Assembly (NCBI GenBank): GCA_024281825.1
Contig: JAMWZY010000003.1
Span: 75,026 to 139,025, forward strand
Length of the DNA: 64,000 bases
Reading direction: 5' to 3'
DNA from: Nitrosomonas sp.
Lineage (GTDB): Bacteria; Pseudomonadota; Gammaproteobacteria; Burkholderiales; Nitrosomonadaceae
This document shows positions 22,287-32,354 of this stretch, in pieces. The position numbers were made by a program, and so were the translations under genes. The first letter of the stretch is position 1; every line of letters begins with the position of its first letter. Under the pieces are notes generated by a model. It ran no database searches and was not told the DNA's origin. It saw only the letters and a program-made list of their open reading frames with translations.

Positions 22287-24856
22287 AAGTACTAAAAATC
22301 CGGGCATTACGTGGCCCTAATTTATGGAGTCAACACACTTCGATCGAGGCAACTGTGTTTTGTAATGATTCTGAAAGCAAAATCAACTTACTGGATGGTT
22401 TCGAAGCGCGCCTACGTGAACGTTTTCCAGAAATACCTTTACTGCAAACCGCCGGTCATCATGATTCAATTACTCTGGCGCATGTACTTGAATTGACCAC
22501 CCTTACACTACAAACACAAATTGGCTGTCCGATTACATTTAGCCGTACTGCGAACACACCTGAGCTTAATACGCATCGGGTGATAGTTGAATACACAGAA
22601 GAAAAAGTTGGCAGACTCGCGTTTGAGATTGCGCTACAACTATGCACCGCCACCACTGAAGATATTCCTTTTAATTTAACTGATGCACTCTCTCACCTAC
22701 GTGATCTCTACGAAGATATTCGCCTCGGACCAAGCACTGGATCAATCGTAAATGCTGCTATTGCACGCAATATTCCTGTACGCCGGTTGACCAACGGCAG
22801 TTTGGTACAATTTGGTTGGGGAAGCAAACAACGCCGCATTCAAGCATCTGAAAGCGACAGAACAAACGCGGTTGCTGAATCAATCGTACAAGATAAAGAA
22901 TTGACCAAAAAGCTACTACACGCCGCAGGCATCCCTGTACCACTTGGAAGAGAAATCGATAATGCCAATGAGGCGTGGCTAGCGGCGTGTGAAATTGGTA
23001 TGCCAGTAGTTGTAAAACCGCAGGACAGTAACCAAGGCAAAGGTGTTACGGTCAACCTCACGACCCAAGAGCAGGTGGAATCTGCTTTTGCAATTGCTGC
23101 AGAGTTCAGCAGCAACGTTTTAGTTGAACGTTATATTCCAGGAAATGATTATCGCATGTTGGTGGTCGGTAACAAAATGGTTGCGGCCGCGAGACGCAAT
23201 CCTCCGCAAGTCATTGGTGATGGCATACATACCATTCAACAATTAGTAGAAAAGATCAATCTTGACCCTTTGCGTGGTAATGGGCATGCAACCTCATTAA
23301 CAAAAATTCGCTTGGATGAAATTTCCGTATCCCACCTAGCTGCTCAGGGATTAACGGTTGAATCCATCCCTGCTAAAGGAATACGCATCGTTCTGCGTAA
23401 CAATGCTAATTTATCAACAGGTGGTACCGCGACAGATGTTACAGACGACGTTCATCCCGAATTGGCAGCACGCGTAATAGCTGCTGCTAAAGTAGTAGGA
23501 TTGGATATCTGTGGCGTTGATGTAGTTTGCGACAACGTTATGTATTCGTTAGAACAGCAAGGAGGTGGCATTATTGAATTAAATGCTGCTCCGGGCCTAC
23601 GTATGCACTTGCAACCGTCATACGGAAAAGCACGTCATGTTGGGGAAACTATTATCGACTATATGTTTGATAAGAGCGATGACGCACGTATTCCAATTGT
23701 TGCCGTTACTGGAACCAATGGCAAAACAACGACCGCGAGATTAATGGGCAATCTCTTTGAGAGAAACAATCAGCGCGCCGGTGTTGCTTGTACCGATGGC
23801 GTTTTTGTTAATGGGCAATGTATCGATACCGGGGATTGCAGTGGTCCTAAAAGTGCCCGCAATATATTGTTCCATCCAGATGTAGATGCCGCTGTGCTAG
23901 AAACAGCGCGTGGTGGCATGTTACGCGAAGGCTTGGGATTTGATCGCTGCAATGTAGCAATTGTGACTAATATCGGCATGGGCGATCATCTCGGTATGGC
24001 CTATGTCAATACGGCAGAAGAATTAGCGGCAGTTAAAAGAATTATCGTACAAAATGTTGCTTCGAGCGGTTATGCGGTATTAAATGCCGCTGATCCACTA
24101 GTAGTCGATATGGCTGAACATTGTCCTGGGTCTGTCATTTTCTTCGCTCGCGATAATCTTCATCATCCAGTATTGGCAACGCATCACGCTCAACATAAAC
24201 GAGTTATTTATTTGCAAGGTCAGCATATTGTCGCTTCTGGTGAAGATGGTGAGCATAAAATTGCATTAAAAAACATCCCGCTTACACAAGATGGCAGCAT
24301 CTATTTTCAAATTGAAAATGCAATGGCTGCGATCGGCGCGGCTTGGTCATTAGGACTTGACTGGAAAGTCATACGTGAAGGTTTAAGCAGCTTCATCAGC
24401 GATTCACAAACAGCACCTGGACGCTTCAATCTTTTCAACTACCGCAATGCCACACTGATTGCAGATTATGGTCATAATCCTGATGCTATACAAGCGCTTG
24501 TCAGCGCTATCGATAATATTCCATCGAAAAAACGCTCCGTAGTGATTAGCGCTGCAGGTGATAGACGTGATGAAGACATTCGTCAGCAAACCCGGATTAT
24601 CGGCGATGCTTTCGATAAAGTAGTACTGTATCAAGACCAATGCCAGCGTGGACGTGCCGATGGAGAAGTTATATCTTTATTACGTGAGGGCTTAGGCAAC
24701 GCTCGGCGTACACAAAAAGTGAGTGAAATTGTCGGTGAAGCCATCGCAATCGATACGGCACTTTCTAACCTAGAAGACGGAGAACTCTGTCTCATCTTGG
24801 TTGATCAAGTCGAACAATCTTTGGGACAAATTAATCACCGTATTGCTCTCGGCTAA
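22283..24856 (+). CDS. cphA: Cyanophycin synthetase CphA
   Basis: Cytoplasmic enzyme that adds Asp to the backbone and Arg to the side chain of cyanophycin at the cost of ATP. The 857 residues are near family length. The start MKVLKIRALRGPNLW is the classic CphA N-terminus. The ATP-grasp segment has DKELTKKLLHAAGIPVP, VVKPQDSNQGKGV and IIELNAAPGLRMH; the Mur-ligase segment has the canonical VTGTNGKTTTARLM and the C-terminal domain YGHNPDAIQAL. It overlaps the upstream paralogue by 4 bp, so the two are coupled. No cyanophycinase is present in the window. Confidence 0.95.
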   Translation: MKVLKIRALRGPNLWSQHTSIEATVFCNDSESKINLLDGFEARLRERFPEIPLLQTAGHHDSITLAHVLELTTLTLQTQIGCPITFSRTANTPELNTHRVIVEYTEEKVGRLAFEIALQLCTATTEDIPFNLTDALSHLRDLYEDIRLGPSTGSIVNAAIARNIPVRRLTNGSLVQFGWGSKQRRIQASESDRTNAVAESIVQDKELTKKLLHAAGIPVPLGREIDNANEAWLAACEIGMPVVVKPQDSNQGKGVTVNLTTQEQVESAFAIAAEFSSNVLVERYIPGNDYRMLVVGNKMVAAARRNPPQVIGDGIHTIQQLVEKINLDPLRGNGHATSLTKIRLDEISVSHLAAQGLTVESIPAKGIRIVLRNNANLSTGGTATDVTDDVHPELAARVIAAAKVVGLDICGVDVVCDNVMYSLEQQGGGIIELNAAPGLRMHLQPSYGKARHVGETIIDYMFDKSDDARIPIVAVTGTNGKTTTARLMGNLFERNNQRAGVACTDGVFVNGQCIDTGDCSGPKSARNILFHPDVDAAVLETARGGMLREGLGFDRCNVAIVTNIGMGDHLGMAYVNTAEELAAVKRIIVQNVASSGYAVLNAADPLVVDMAEHCPGSVIFFARDNLHHPVLATHHAQHKRVIYLQGQHIVASGEDGEHKIALKNIPLTQDGSIYFQIENAMAAIGAAWSLGLDWKVIREGLSSFISDSQTAPGRFNLFNYRNATLIADYGHNPDAIQALVSAIDNIPSKKRSVVISAAGDRRDEDIRQQTRIIGDAFDKVVLYQDQCQRGRADGEVISLLREGLGNARRTQKVSEIVGEAIAIDTALSNLEDGELCLILVDQVEQSLGQINHRIALG

Positions 24857-24872
24857 AAGTCTCATACGAAAA

Positions 24873-24905
24873 AACCGGAGAAGTCATTAATCGACTTCTC
24901 CGGTT
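24873..24905. terminator. Bidirectional terminator between cphA and the convergent oxidoreductase gene
   Basis: A 13-bp perfect stem AACCGGAGAAGTC/GACTTCTCCGGTT with a 7-nt loop. It lies 16 bp after the cphA stop and about 100 bp after the stop of the convergent gene. On the minus strand it is followed by a T run; on the plus strand by ACTTT. It can serve both genes. Confidence 0.8.
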
Positions 24906-25007
24906 ACTTTGGGAGAAATATTGCGATGTTACTCGCAATTTCTATAACGACATTTCTATCGTTATATTCAAAAATATTAGAAATATGTAACACGTTTTAC
25001 TGCAGCT

Positions 25008-28000
25008 TCACCGTATTTCACTCAAACATTTTTTAATCCAATGACTGGTCAATTTCTCTTGTACCGTATTTTGGCGCAAGCGCGTTGCCAATCCAGAAAA
25101 ATCAACTTGATCAAGCGGTTGATCCTGATTAAAGCAAGAAAACACATAGGTAATTTTTCCCGTTGCAGGATCTTTATGCGGCTGCAAGCATTGTGCGCAA
25201 ATTTCTTTCATCATGCACTGCATTGGTGAGTTAATCGAACCGATCGCAAAGTGGTCTGATTTAAGATAAGGTTTTAGCTGATTATGACGCGCAACACCCA
25301 CTGCAGCCATCATCCGATCTGAGCCAATTGCAATAATATGATCCGCTTCGCTGAGCGCAACCGGTTGATCACCTAACTCACCACTACCATATGCCACCAT
25401 CGCTTGTACAATATTGCCAACAAAGCTTTTATCTTGAGAACGCGCTGGCGAGAAACCTGGCGCTTCGTCACAACACCATACGACGATATCTGCAGCAGTT
25501 TCGATTTCCGTTACCTTATAGCGATCAACTAATTTCTTGTAGCCAGCAAAATAAAGTACTTTCGACCCGGCCGCCCGTGCAGCAGCGCCAATCGAGAACA
25601 ATACAGCATTACCTAGCCCGCCACCAACCAACACTATAGTTTTCCCCCCAGATGGAATTTCAGTTGGTGTTCCGGTAGGTCCCATTAATACAACCGGTTC
25701 ACCCGTTTTTAAACGCATGCAAAGATCTGAAGATCCGCCCATTTCTAATACGATCAACGAAACCAAACCATGTTTGATATCTACCGACGCACCTGTTAAT
25801 GCAAGCCCTTCCATTGCCAGATGCGTATCTCCAGTGCTAGATGCAAAAGCGGCGTAATTCTGTAAGCGATAAAACTGTCCTGGGAGAAAGTGTTCTGCCG
25901 CCATTGGTGCATGAATAACGACTTCAACAATATTAGGCGCCAACCTTTCAACTTTATGAACCGTTGGGCGCAATTGTTGGTTCAACCCCGTAAAGAATTG
26001 CTGCGCTGACTGTTGAGATGCAGGTTGAATACGTTCCAATACACGACTTACCGTAGGATAACCTTGCTTTGCGCTGGACATTGCTTTAACCACGTTCCCC
26101 GAATAAGATGGATGCAGATCGCCAAAAAAACTAATAAAGCGCTCATCTTTGTCATCTTTGTCATCTTTGTAACGACTCATCAAAACCATCGACGTATCTG
26201 GTTTCGGATTGGCAGGTTGCGGTTGAACAAGATTCCCTTGCTCATCACAAGCCGAGAAATAACGACCACTGAGCTTATACAGCTCGCTTTCCTCCCTCGC
26301 CAATACAGTATTGGGTTGTGTCCCGGCTGCAACCAACAATGCCCGCGCTGGTAATTCAACACTACCAGAATCATGCCATTGACCGCCTTCATCGCGTTTC
26401 TGAATGGAAAAATTAACGGAATGCATATGTTCCCATTGATCTACATTGACTCGCTCAGGTGTTAATCCTTCAGCAAACCAGATGCCTTCCTCTAACGCTT
26501 TTTCTACTTCTTCGTGGTTCAATGTATACGATGGGCTGTCAATCAAACGTTTCCGATAAGCAATGGTTGCCCCTCCCCAAGATTGCAACATAGGAATAAT
26601 ACGTGGCGCACGTCCTTGTTGCCGTGCGGCTTGACGTTCAGCGCGAATAGCCCGTCCATGGGTGATGAATTCATCCGCAATTAATTGCTCTTCCGCATCC
26701 CACGCTTGTCGAACAGCATCCTCACCTTGAAGAGTAACCAGTATTTCATAGCGCCTCAAGAATTTTTCAACCTGCACAGGATAATAAGCTAATGCTTCTG
26801 TGGCTGTATCAATCGCCGTCAAGCCACCTCCTATCACAATTACAGGCAAACGCAATTGCATGTTAGCAATAGAGTCACTTTGTGCAGCGCCCGTTAACTG
26901 CAGTGCCATCAAAAAATCGGATGCTGCACGCACACCTCGAGCCAATCCATTCGGTAAATCGAGAATGGTTGGACGCCCCGCTCCACTTGCCAGTGCGACA
27001 TGATCAAACCCCATCGTAAATGCATCATGGGTAGTCAATGTGCCACCAAAACGCACTCCACCAAACAAAGCAAATTCTTCGCGACGTTCAAGTAATAAAC
27101 GGATCACTTTTAGGAAATTCTTGTTCCAACGAACAGTGATGCCATATTCTGCCACTCCCCCGAAACCGCCTGGGGTGCGCTGATCAAGATCTTCTTCCAG
27201 AGTGCTGATATGTTGAATGGCCTTAAATGTGACGCGCTCACCTTGTTGATTGATACCGGATATAAGCTCTGACAATGGTTCGATTTTAAGTCCATCAATT
27301 CCAACCACGGTGTGGCCATCGTTCATCAGATGATGTGACAGCGTGTATCCAGCTGGCCCCATTCCCACCACCAAAACCTTGCGACCTGAAGCTGTTTTAG
27401 GAACAGGACGACGCAGGTTTAACGGATTCCATCGCGTGAGCAAACTGTAAATCTCAAATCCCCATGGCAGTTCCAATACATCTTTTAATGTTCGCGTTTC
27501 TGCCTGCGGAATATCCACAGGATCCTGTTTCTGATAGATACAAGATTTCATACAATCATTACAAATACGATGGCCCGTTCCAGCACACATCGGATTATCA
27601 ACGACAATCATCGCCAAGCTACCGATTGCAACACCTTGCGCCTTCAGTTTATGAAATTCGGAAATTCGCTCTTCCAATGGACACCCAGCTAATAAAGCGC
27701 CTAGTTCACTTTTTTTGAATGCTCGAGGCTCATCGGGTGATTTGGGTTTTTGTATAAACCCTTTTGAACAGGAATCTTTTCCTTGTTCATGACACCAAAT
27801 GCAATAATTGGCTTCATCTAATGCGCCCATCAAATCGGTACCTTTATCAGTCAAGGCAAACCCATTGCGTTCACGATGATGATTCAGTCCATGTACAGGG
27901 TAACCTGCCGTTTCATCTGTCTCTAATGACAACAATCTTTGATAATCCAACTTTGCTGGAGATGAGAACAAGATACCTTGGCGAGTATGTCGCTGCCCTT

Positions 28001-28547
28001 CAGGGGTTCTCAGAGCCCATGCAGCATAACGTAATGCCTTACTCAAACGTGATTCATTATTAACTTCTGCTTCCATCCACTCGACAACTTTATTGGCAAA
28101 AATTAATTCCGAGAATATTCCACCAAATTCTTGAGTTAATTCTTTTTCCAATGCCAAACCATCAATCGTAGCCAATTCGTTATCGTTGATTTTCGATTTA
28201 GCACGTCGTTGCACAAATTGCCTTTTGCAAAAATACAACGGAGCCAATTCATGGTGTTGAGTGGCTAATTGCCGCACTTCACTTGTAATGCCAAATAGAC
28301 TTGCAATAAAGTCTTCTAACCACGGAGCAATATCGATCAATAACGCTGACTCATCTTTTGGTAATAGATTTTCGGGATATGCACGTGCGGATTCCATTCT
28401 TTGCAACAGCGGATCATCACTAGCGCTTAAAAAATCGATAAAAAACCGATCCAGCTTAACGAGTCCATCACGCCTATAAAGATCAGCAATGGTAAGACCA
28501 AAATTTAGATTCAATGAGTCTTTCGTATTTCCTTTTTGAGTTTCCAT
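25008..28547 (-). CDS. Giant flavin / iron-sulfur pyridine-nucleotide oxidoreductase
   Basis: A 1179-residue protein fusing several redox modules. Residues about 1-230 match nothing I recognise. A cysteine-rich region follows: CIWCHEQGKDSC (249-260) and CAGTGHRICNDCMKSC (321-336), like the Fe-S linker of GltD-type subunits. Next is a two-dinucleotide-fold flavoprotein (VVGMGPAGYTLSHHL near 393; VIGGGLTAIDTATEAL near 570). The C-terminus (about 860-1150) resembles ferredoxin-NADP reductase/PyrK, with a glycine-rich NAD motif GGGLGNAVLF and a final cluster CMMKEICAQC. It probably moves electrons between NAD(P)H and an unknown acceptor. Its start is monocistronic-looking; no ribosome-binding site is evident. 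Confidence 0.82.
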   Translation of the reverse strand: METQKGNTKDSLNLNFGLTIADLYRRDGLVKLDRFFIDFLSASDDPLLQRMESARAYPENLLPKDESALLIDIAPWLEDFIASLFGITSEVRQLATQHHELAPLYFCKRQFVQRRAKSKINDNELATIDGLALEKELTQEFGGIFSELIFANKVVEWMEAEVNNESRLSKALRYAAWALRTPEGQRHTRQGILFSSPAKLDYQRLLSLETDETAGYPVHGLNHHRERNGFALTDKGTDLMGALDEANYCIWCHEQGKDSCSKGFIQKPKSPDEPRAFKKSELGALLAGCPLEERISEFHKLKAQGVAIGSLAMIVVDNPMCAGTGHRICNDCMKSCIYQKQDPVDIPQAETRTLKDVLELPWGFEIYSLLTRWNPLNLRRPVPKTASGRKVLVVGMGPAGYTLSHHLMNDGHTVVGIDGLKIEPLSELISGINQQGERVTFKAIQHISTLEEDLDQRTPGGFGGVAEYGITVRWNKNFLKVIRLLLERREEFALFGGVRFGGTLTTHDAFTMGFDHVALASGAGRPTILDLPNGLARGVRAASDFLMALQLTGAAQSDSIANMQLRLPVIVIGGGLTAIDTATEALAYYPVQVEKFLRRYEILVTLQGEDAVRQAWDAEEQLIADEFITHGRAIRAERQAARQQGRAPRIIPMLQSWGGATIAYRKRLIDSPSYTLNHEEVEKALEEGIWFAEGLTPERVNVDQWEHMHSVNFSIQKRDEGGQWHDSGSVELPARALLVAAGTQPNTVLAREESELYKLSGRYFSACDEQGNLVQPQPANPKPDTSMVLMSRYKDDKDDKDERFISFFGDLHPSYSGNVVKAMSSAKQGYPTVSRVLERIQPASQQSAQQFFTGLNQQLRPTVHKVERLAPNIVEVVIHAPMAAEHFLPGQFYRLQNYAAFASSTGDTHLAMEGLALTGASVDIKHGLVSLIVLEMGGSSDLCMRLKTGEPVVLMGPTGTPTEIPSGGKTIVLVGGGLGNAVLFSIGAAARAAGSKVLYFAGYKKLVDRYKVTEIETAADIVVWCCDEAPGFSPARSQDKSFVGNIVQAMVAYGSGELGDQPVALSEADHIIAIGSDRMMAAVGVARHNQLKPYLKSDHFAIGSINSPMQCMMKEICAQCLQPHKDPATGKITYVFSCFNQDQPLDQVDFSGLATRLRQNTVQEKLTSHWIKKCLSEIR

Positions 28548-28639
28548 TGTTATATTTAAGTTTGTTATATACAGTGACCAGTCTATTTATTTTTATTAGA
28601 TTCAGAGACAGCTCGGTAACTACTTCGACGATGCGTGGA

Positions 28640-29836
28640 TCATTGATAATCCGATAACCATTGAATAAATTCATCTGGCAACATCGGCTTGGCAACAAAA
28701 TAGCCTTGAATTTCATCGCACGCAAGCTCAGCAACCAACTCATAATCCGCTTGCGTCTCAACACCTTCAACCACAACATTCAAGCCAAAGGCTTTGCCCA
28801 ATTTTATGCTGGACTCTAGAATAACGCGCGTGGCAAAATCCTCAGCTGCGTTATGAACAAAGATTCGATCAATTTTAAGTTCCGTAAAAGGCATATATTT
28901 AAGTGTTTCCATCGATGCGTAGCCCGTACCAAAATCATCAATGGACAAACCAAAGCCTTTTAACCTGAAGCGCGTCAAAATATCGAGCGTTCGCGCAAAA
29001 CCTTTTCCTAAATTTCCTTCGGTAATTTCTAAAATGACTCGGTCAGTAGGTACATTGAAGTTCCACACTACTTCCTGATAAATCTCAGGCAGATTAAACC
29101 GATCCAGATTCTCCATCGAGATGTTAACCGAAATTTTCAAATCGATTCCTTGTTGCAACCATATCTCCAATTGCTGAACCGATTTTCTTAGAATACTGCG
29201 GGTAAAATCATTGATAAGGTCATTGTCTTGTTCAATAACAGAAATAAAATTATCAGGAGAAATATAGCCATATTTTGCATGACACCAGCGCGCCAAGCAT
29301 TCAACACTTGTCACCTTACGGGTCAATGCAGAAATCTTAGGTTGAAAGAACACACTTATTTGATTGTCCCGCAAGGCTTGTTTAATTTCTTCTACATCAA
29401 AGATTCTAATTTGGGTGGAATAATCCGACGCTTTATGGATAGGCAGCGGCAACTTCTCAAGTACGGCCGCCAAAGAATCCAACGTGACCGGTTTTGCCAA
29501 TGTGCCAATAATATTTAATCCATGTGCAATTGCTAAGCGCTCAGTTGCTTTGAGTAAATCGATTTCGATTCCAGAAAACAATACGATTTTTCCACTATAT
29601 TTCTGGTTTGCGATATTCCGCAAAAATTCAATGCCATCCATACCTGGCATTTCAATATCACATATTAATAAATCAATCGATTCTGTTTGGTTCGACAAAA
29701 CCCGTAAACCAGCTTTGCCGTCTTCAGCCAAAAATACTTCACTGATAGCGAGTTCCCTGAACATCTGACTAACAAATTCAAGCATGAACTTGTCATCGTC
29801 AAGGATTAGTACACGTATATTTTCCTTGTTATCCAT
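28640..29836 (-). CDS. Response regulator with EAL (c-di-GMP phosphodiesterase) output
   Basis: A 398-residue two-domain protein: receiver (acidic DDD at 13-15, phospho-acceptor Asp60 in LICDIEMPGMDG, Lys115 in LAKP) followed by an EAL domain. The signature reads VECLARW, so EAL is ECL; the glutamate is kept. The other catalytic residues are visible: SVNIS, EITE, IDDFGTGYAS, LKIDR, VEGVET and QGYF. It should therefore cleave c-di-GMP to pGpG when phosphorylation allows. No histidine kinase is next to it. It lies 92 bp before the giant oxidoreductase on the same strand. Confidence 0.9.
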   Translation of the reverse strand: MDNKENIRVLILDDDKFMLEFVSQMFRELAISEVFLAEDGKAGLRVLSNQTESIDLLICDIEMPGMDGIEFLRNIANQKYSGKIVLFSGIEIDLLKATERLAIAHGLNIIGTLAKPVTLDSLAAVLEKLPLPIHKASDYSTQIRIFDVEEIKQALRDNQISVFFQPKISALTRKVTSVECLARWCHAKYGYISPDNFISVIEQDNDLINDFTRSILRKSVQQLEIWLQQGIDLKISVNISMENLDRFNLPEIYQEVVWNFNVPTDRVILEITEGNLGKGFARTLDILTRFRLKGFGLSIDDFGTGYASMETLKYMPFTELKIDRIFVHNAAEDFATRVILESSIKLGKAFGLNVVVEGVETQADYELVAELACDEIQGYFVAKPMLPDEFIQWLSDYQ

Positions 29837-30067
29837 GCAGAAAAATAGTGTGATCTCGCATAATCATCGCAACGAATATAAACACTTTCATCATTTCAAA
29901 ACCATATCTATCACTACACAGAAAAGAATTATCTTTACAAGAAAAATTCTTTCTACCTATTACCAATAACGCTTCATAATGCTAATCCGTATTACCAATA
30001 CAGTCACAATTGGTCATTTTTATTGCATTTAAACGTCCATAACAGGCATTTGATATCCATTTAATTC

Positions 30068-30589
30068 TCACAGAGATAGGTTTCTACTACGTTGTACCCT
30101 GCGAAATAGCGGCAACTTTTGATCAACAGACTTTTGATAAAACTCTGAGAAATCGCTCAGTCCCTTTATGGCATCCTCAATTTTACGATCCGGACGAGGT
30201 TCAAAAGCATCAAATCCAACACGTTGCATATAAAACAATTGATCACGCAATACGTCACCTATTGCACGTAATTCTCCAGTATATCCAAGCCGTACACGCA
30301 AATTATGAGCAATGGAATAGCTGCGCCCATCAGAGAATTTCGGAAAATCCACTGCGATTACAGAAAATTTATCAACATCATCTTTCAACAACTCTGCACG
30401 CTCATCACTGGCTAACCAAACACCCAGTTCAGAGCGCTTTAGTAAAGCTTCCCGTTGCTGTAACCAAACTTGCAACGGAACAATGATTTTTCCATCAGGT
30501 ATCAGTACGCTTTCAGGTGACTGCTGTTCGCCAAGTCGCAATATAATCCAGTTATCTTCGACAATGGCTTTATTTTTTATAATTTTCAT
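30068..30589 (-). CDS. DUF934 protein of the sulfite reductase operon
   Basis: A 173-residue DUF934 protein. The family is almost always found next to cysI-type sulfite reductase in betaproteobacteria; its biochemical role is unknown. Typical segments are VDFPKFSDGRSYSIAHNLR in the middle, RAIGDVLRDQLFYMQRVGFDAFE, and a basic C-terminus. The ATG lies 2 bp after the cysI stop, so the two are translationally coupled. No transmembrane segment is seen, and it is thought to be cytoplasmic. Confidence 0.88.
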   Translation of the reverse strand: MKIIKNKAIVEDNWIILRLGEQQSPESVLIPDGKIIVPLQVWLQQREALLKRSELGVWLASDERAELLKDDVDKFSVIAVDFPKFSDGRSYSIAHNLRVRLGYTGELRAIGDVLRDQLFYMQRVGFDAFEPRPDRKIEDAIKGLSDFSEFYQKSVDQKLPLFRRVQRSRNLSL

Positions 30590-30591
30590 TG

Positions 30592-32331
30592 TTAAAATCT
30601 CGGGGAATAATAGGGAATATCATACTGCGCTGGCACTACCGCGTACTTGTCATCAACAGCTTCTTCTTCAGTCAGTTCGGTCGCATATACATAATCTTTG
30701 AAGGGTGCAAGACCGATTCGACGTACCGTATCAATAAAACGCTCGGTCTCGATTCGATTACGCAAATAAACTTGCAATAGGCGATCAATCACTTCAGGTA
30801 CTTGGTTAAACGAAAAAGAGGGGCCGATGATCTTACCCAACGAGCTTTCATTGCCTTCTGATCCGCCAATGGATACTTGATACCATTCTTCATGGTCTTT
30901 TTTCTCTACACCCGTAATACCGATATTCCCAATATGATGTTGCCCACAAGCGTTCATGCAACCTGAAATATTCAAGCTGATATCACCAATGTCATGCTGG
31001 AAATCAATATTTTCAAAACGTTCTGCAATCATTTTAGCCAATGGAATAGAACGTGCGTTAGCCAATGTACAAAACTCCGCTCCAGGGCAACTGATAATGT
31101 CAGTCAGCAACCCAAAATTCGGTTCCGTCAATTTGTGTGCGGTTGCTTCTTGCCACAAACTAATCAAATCTTTTTTGCGAACATCGGCCAGAACCACATT
31201 TTGCTTGTGTGTAATACGCAATTCCCCAAAGCTATACCGATCCGCTAGCTCTGCCATTACTTCCATTTGCTCTGCAGTCGCATCTCCCGGAACATTGCCA
31301 ACTTTCTTCATGGATAACACGACAATGGCATAACCAGGTTGCCGATGTGGCAACACATTTCGCAACATCCAGTTTGAGAAAGAACGACTGTCGGCTTTGA
31401 ATTCATTCAACTTGGAATCATCGTTAGGAAGCGTTTCATAAGCTGGGTCGATAAAGAAAGAGCATACTCGCTCAACCTCTTCAGTCGTCAGGGTACCCGA
31501 ACCATCTTTAAGATGTTCCCAGTCTTCCTCGACTTGACGCTTAAATTCATCAATGCCAAGTGCTTTGACTAATATCTTGATACGTGCTTTATATTTATTG
31601 TCACGTCGTCCATACTGGTTATATACGCGCAAAATAGATTCCACATAAGTAAGAATATGCTGCCACGGTATAAAATCATTAATTTCAACACCGATAATTG
31701 GCGTGCGACCCAATCCTCCACCGACCAATACCCGAAACCCGATTTCGCCTTGCGCATTTTTAATAACCGACAACCCGATATCATGCGCATAAATAGCAGC
31801 ACGGTCTTCTTTTGCGCCACTGATAGCAATTTTGAATTTGCGCGGCAAATAAGCAAACTCAGGATGAAACGTGCTCCACTGACGTAAAATTTCAGCATAA
31901 GGTCGTGTATCCACCACTTCATCTTGTGCAACTCCCGCAAATTCATCCGAAGTAATGTTTCGCACGCAATTGCCAGACGTTTGAATCGCATGCATTTCGA
32001 CCGATGCAAGATCCGCTAAAATGCTAGGTACATCTTGCAATTTAAGCCAATTGAACTGGATATTTTGACGTGTAGTAAAGTGTCCGTAGCCCCGATCATA
32101 TTGGCGAGCAATATGCGCGAACATGCGCACTTGCTCAGAGGAAATCAAGCCATATGGAACCGCAATACGCAACATATAGCCATGTATTTGCATGTACAAA
32201 CCATTTTGTAACCTCAAAGGCATAAACTCTTCTTCTTTCAGCTCTCCCGAAAGACGGCGCCTCACTTGATCGCTAAATTGCGCAACTCGCTCGCGTACGA
32301 TTTGATAATCATATTGATCGTAACGGTACAT
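30592..32331 (-). CDS. cysI: Sulfite reductase hemoprotein (siroheme, 4Fe-4S)
   Basis: Reduces sulfite to sulfide for cysteine synthesis. The 579-residue length fits CysI-type hemoproteins. The siroheme/iron-sulfur ligands are C-x5-C in SCPGAEFCTLA and C-x3-C in NISGCMNACGQHHIGNIG. Upstream is the ferrodoxin/siroheme-binding repeat with RQNIQFNWLKL and SGNCVRNI. ATG 32331 has AAGGAG 7 nt upstream. No CysJ flavoprotein is in the window, so the electron donor (ferredoxin or an unlinked reductase) is unknown. It lies between a 76-residue unknown gene and the DUF934 gene. Confidence 0.94.
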   Translation of the reverse strand: MYRYDQYDYQIVRERVAQFSDQVRRRLSGELKEEEFMPLRLQNGLYMQIHGYMLRIAVPYGLISSEQVRMFAHIARQYDRGYGHFTTRQNIQFNWLKLQDVPSILADLASVEMHAIQTSGNCVRNITSDEFAGVAQDEVVDTRPYAEILRQWSTFHPEFAYLPRKFKIAISGAKEDRAAIYAHDIGLSVIKNAQGEIGFRVLVGGGLGRTPIIGVEINDFIPWQHILTYVESILRVYNQYGRRDNKYKARIKILVKALGIDEFKRQVEEDWEHLKDGSGTLTTEEVERVCSFFIDPAYETLPNDDSKLNEFKADSRSFSNWMLRNVLPHRQPGYAIVVLSMKKVGNVPGDATAEQMEVMAELADRYSFGELRITHKQNVVLADVRKKDLISLWQEATAHKLTEPNFGLLTDIISCPGAEFCTLANARSIPLAKMIAERFENIDFQHDIGDISLNISGCMNACGQHHIGNIGITGVEKKDHEEWYQVSIGGSEGNESSLGKIIGPSFSFNQVPEVIDRLLQVYLRNRIETERFIDTVRRIGLAPFKDYVYATELTEEEAVDDKYAVVPAQYDIPYYSPRF

Positions 32332-32354
32332 TTTTACTCCTTTTTCCTTTGTTG

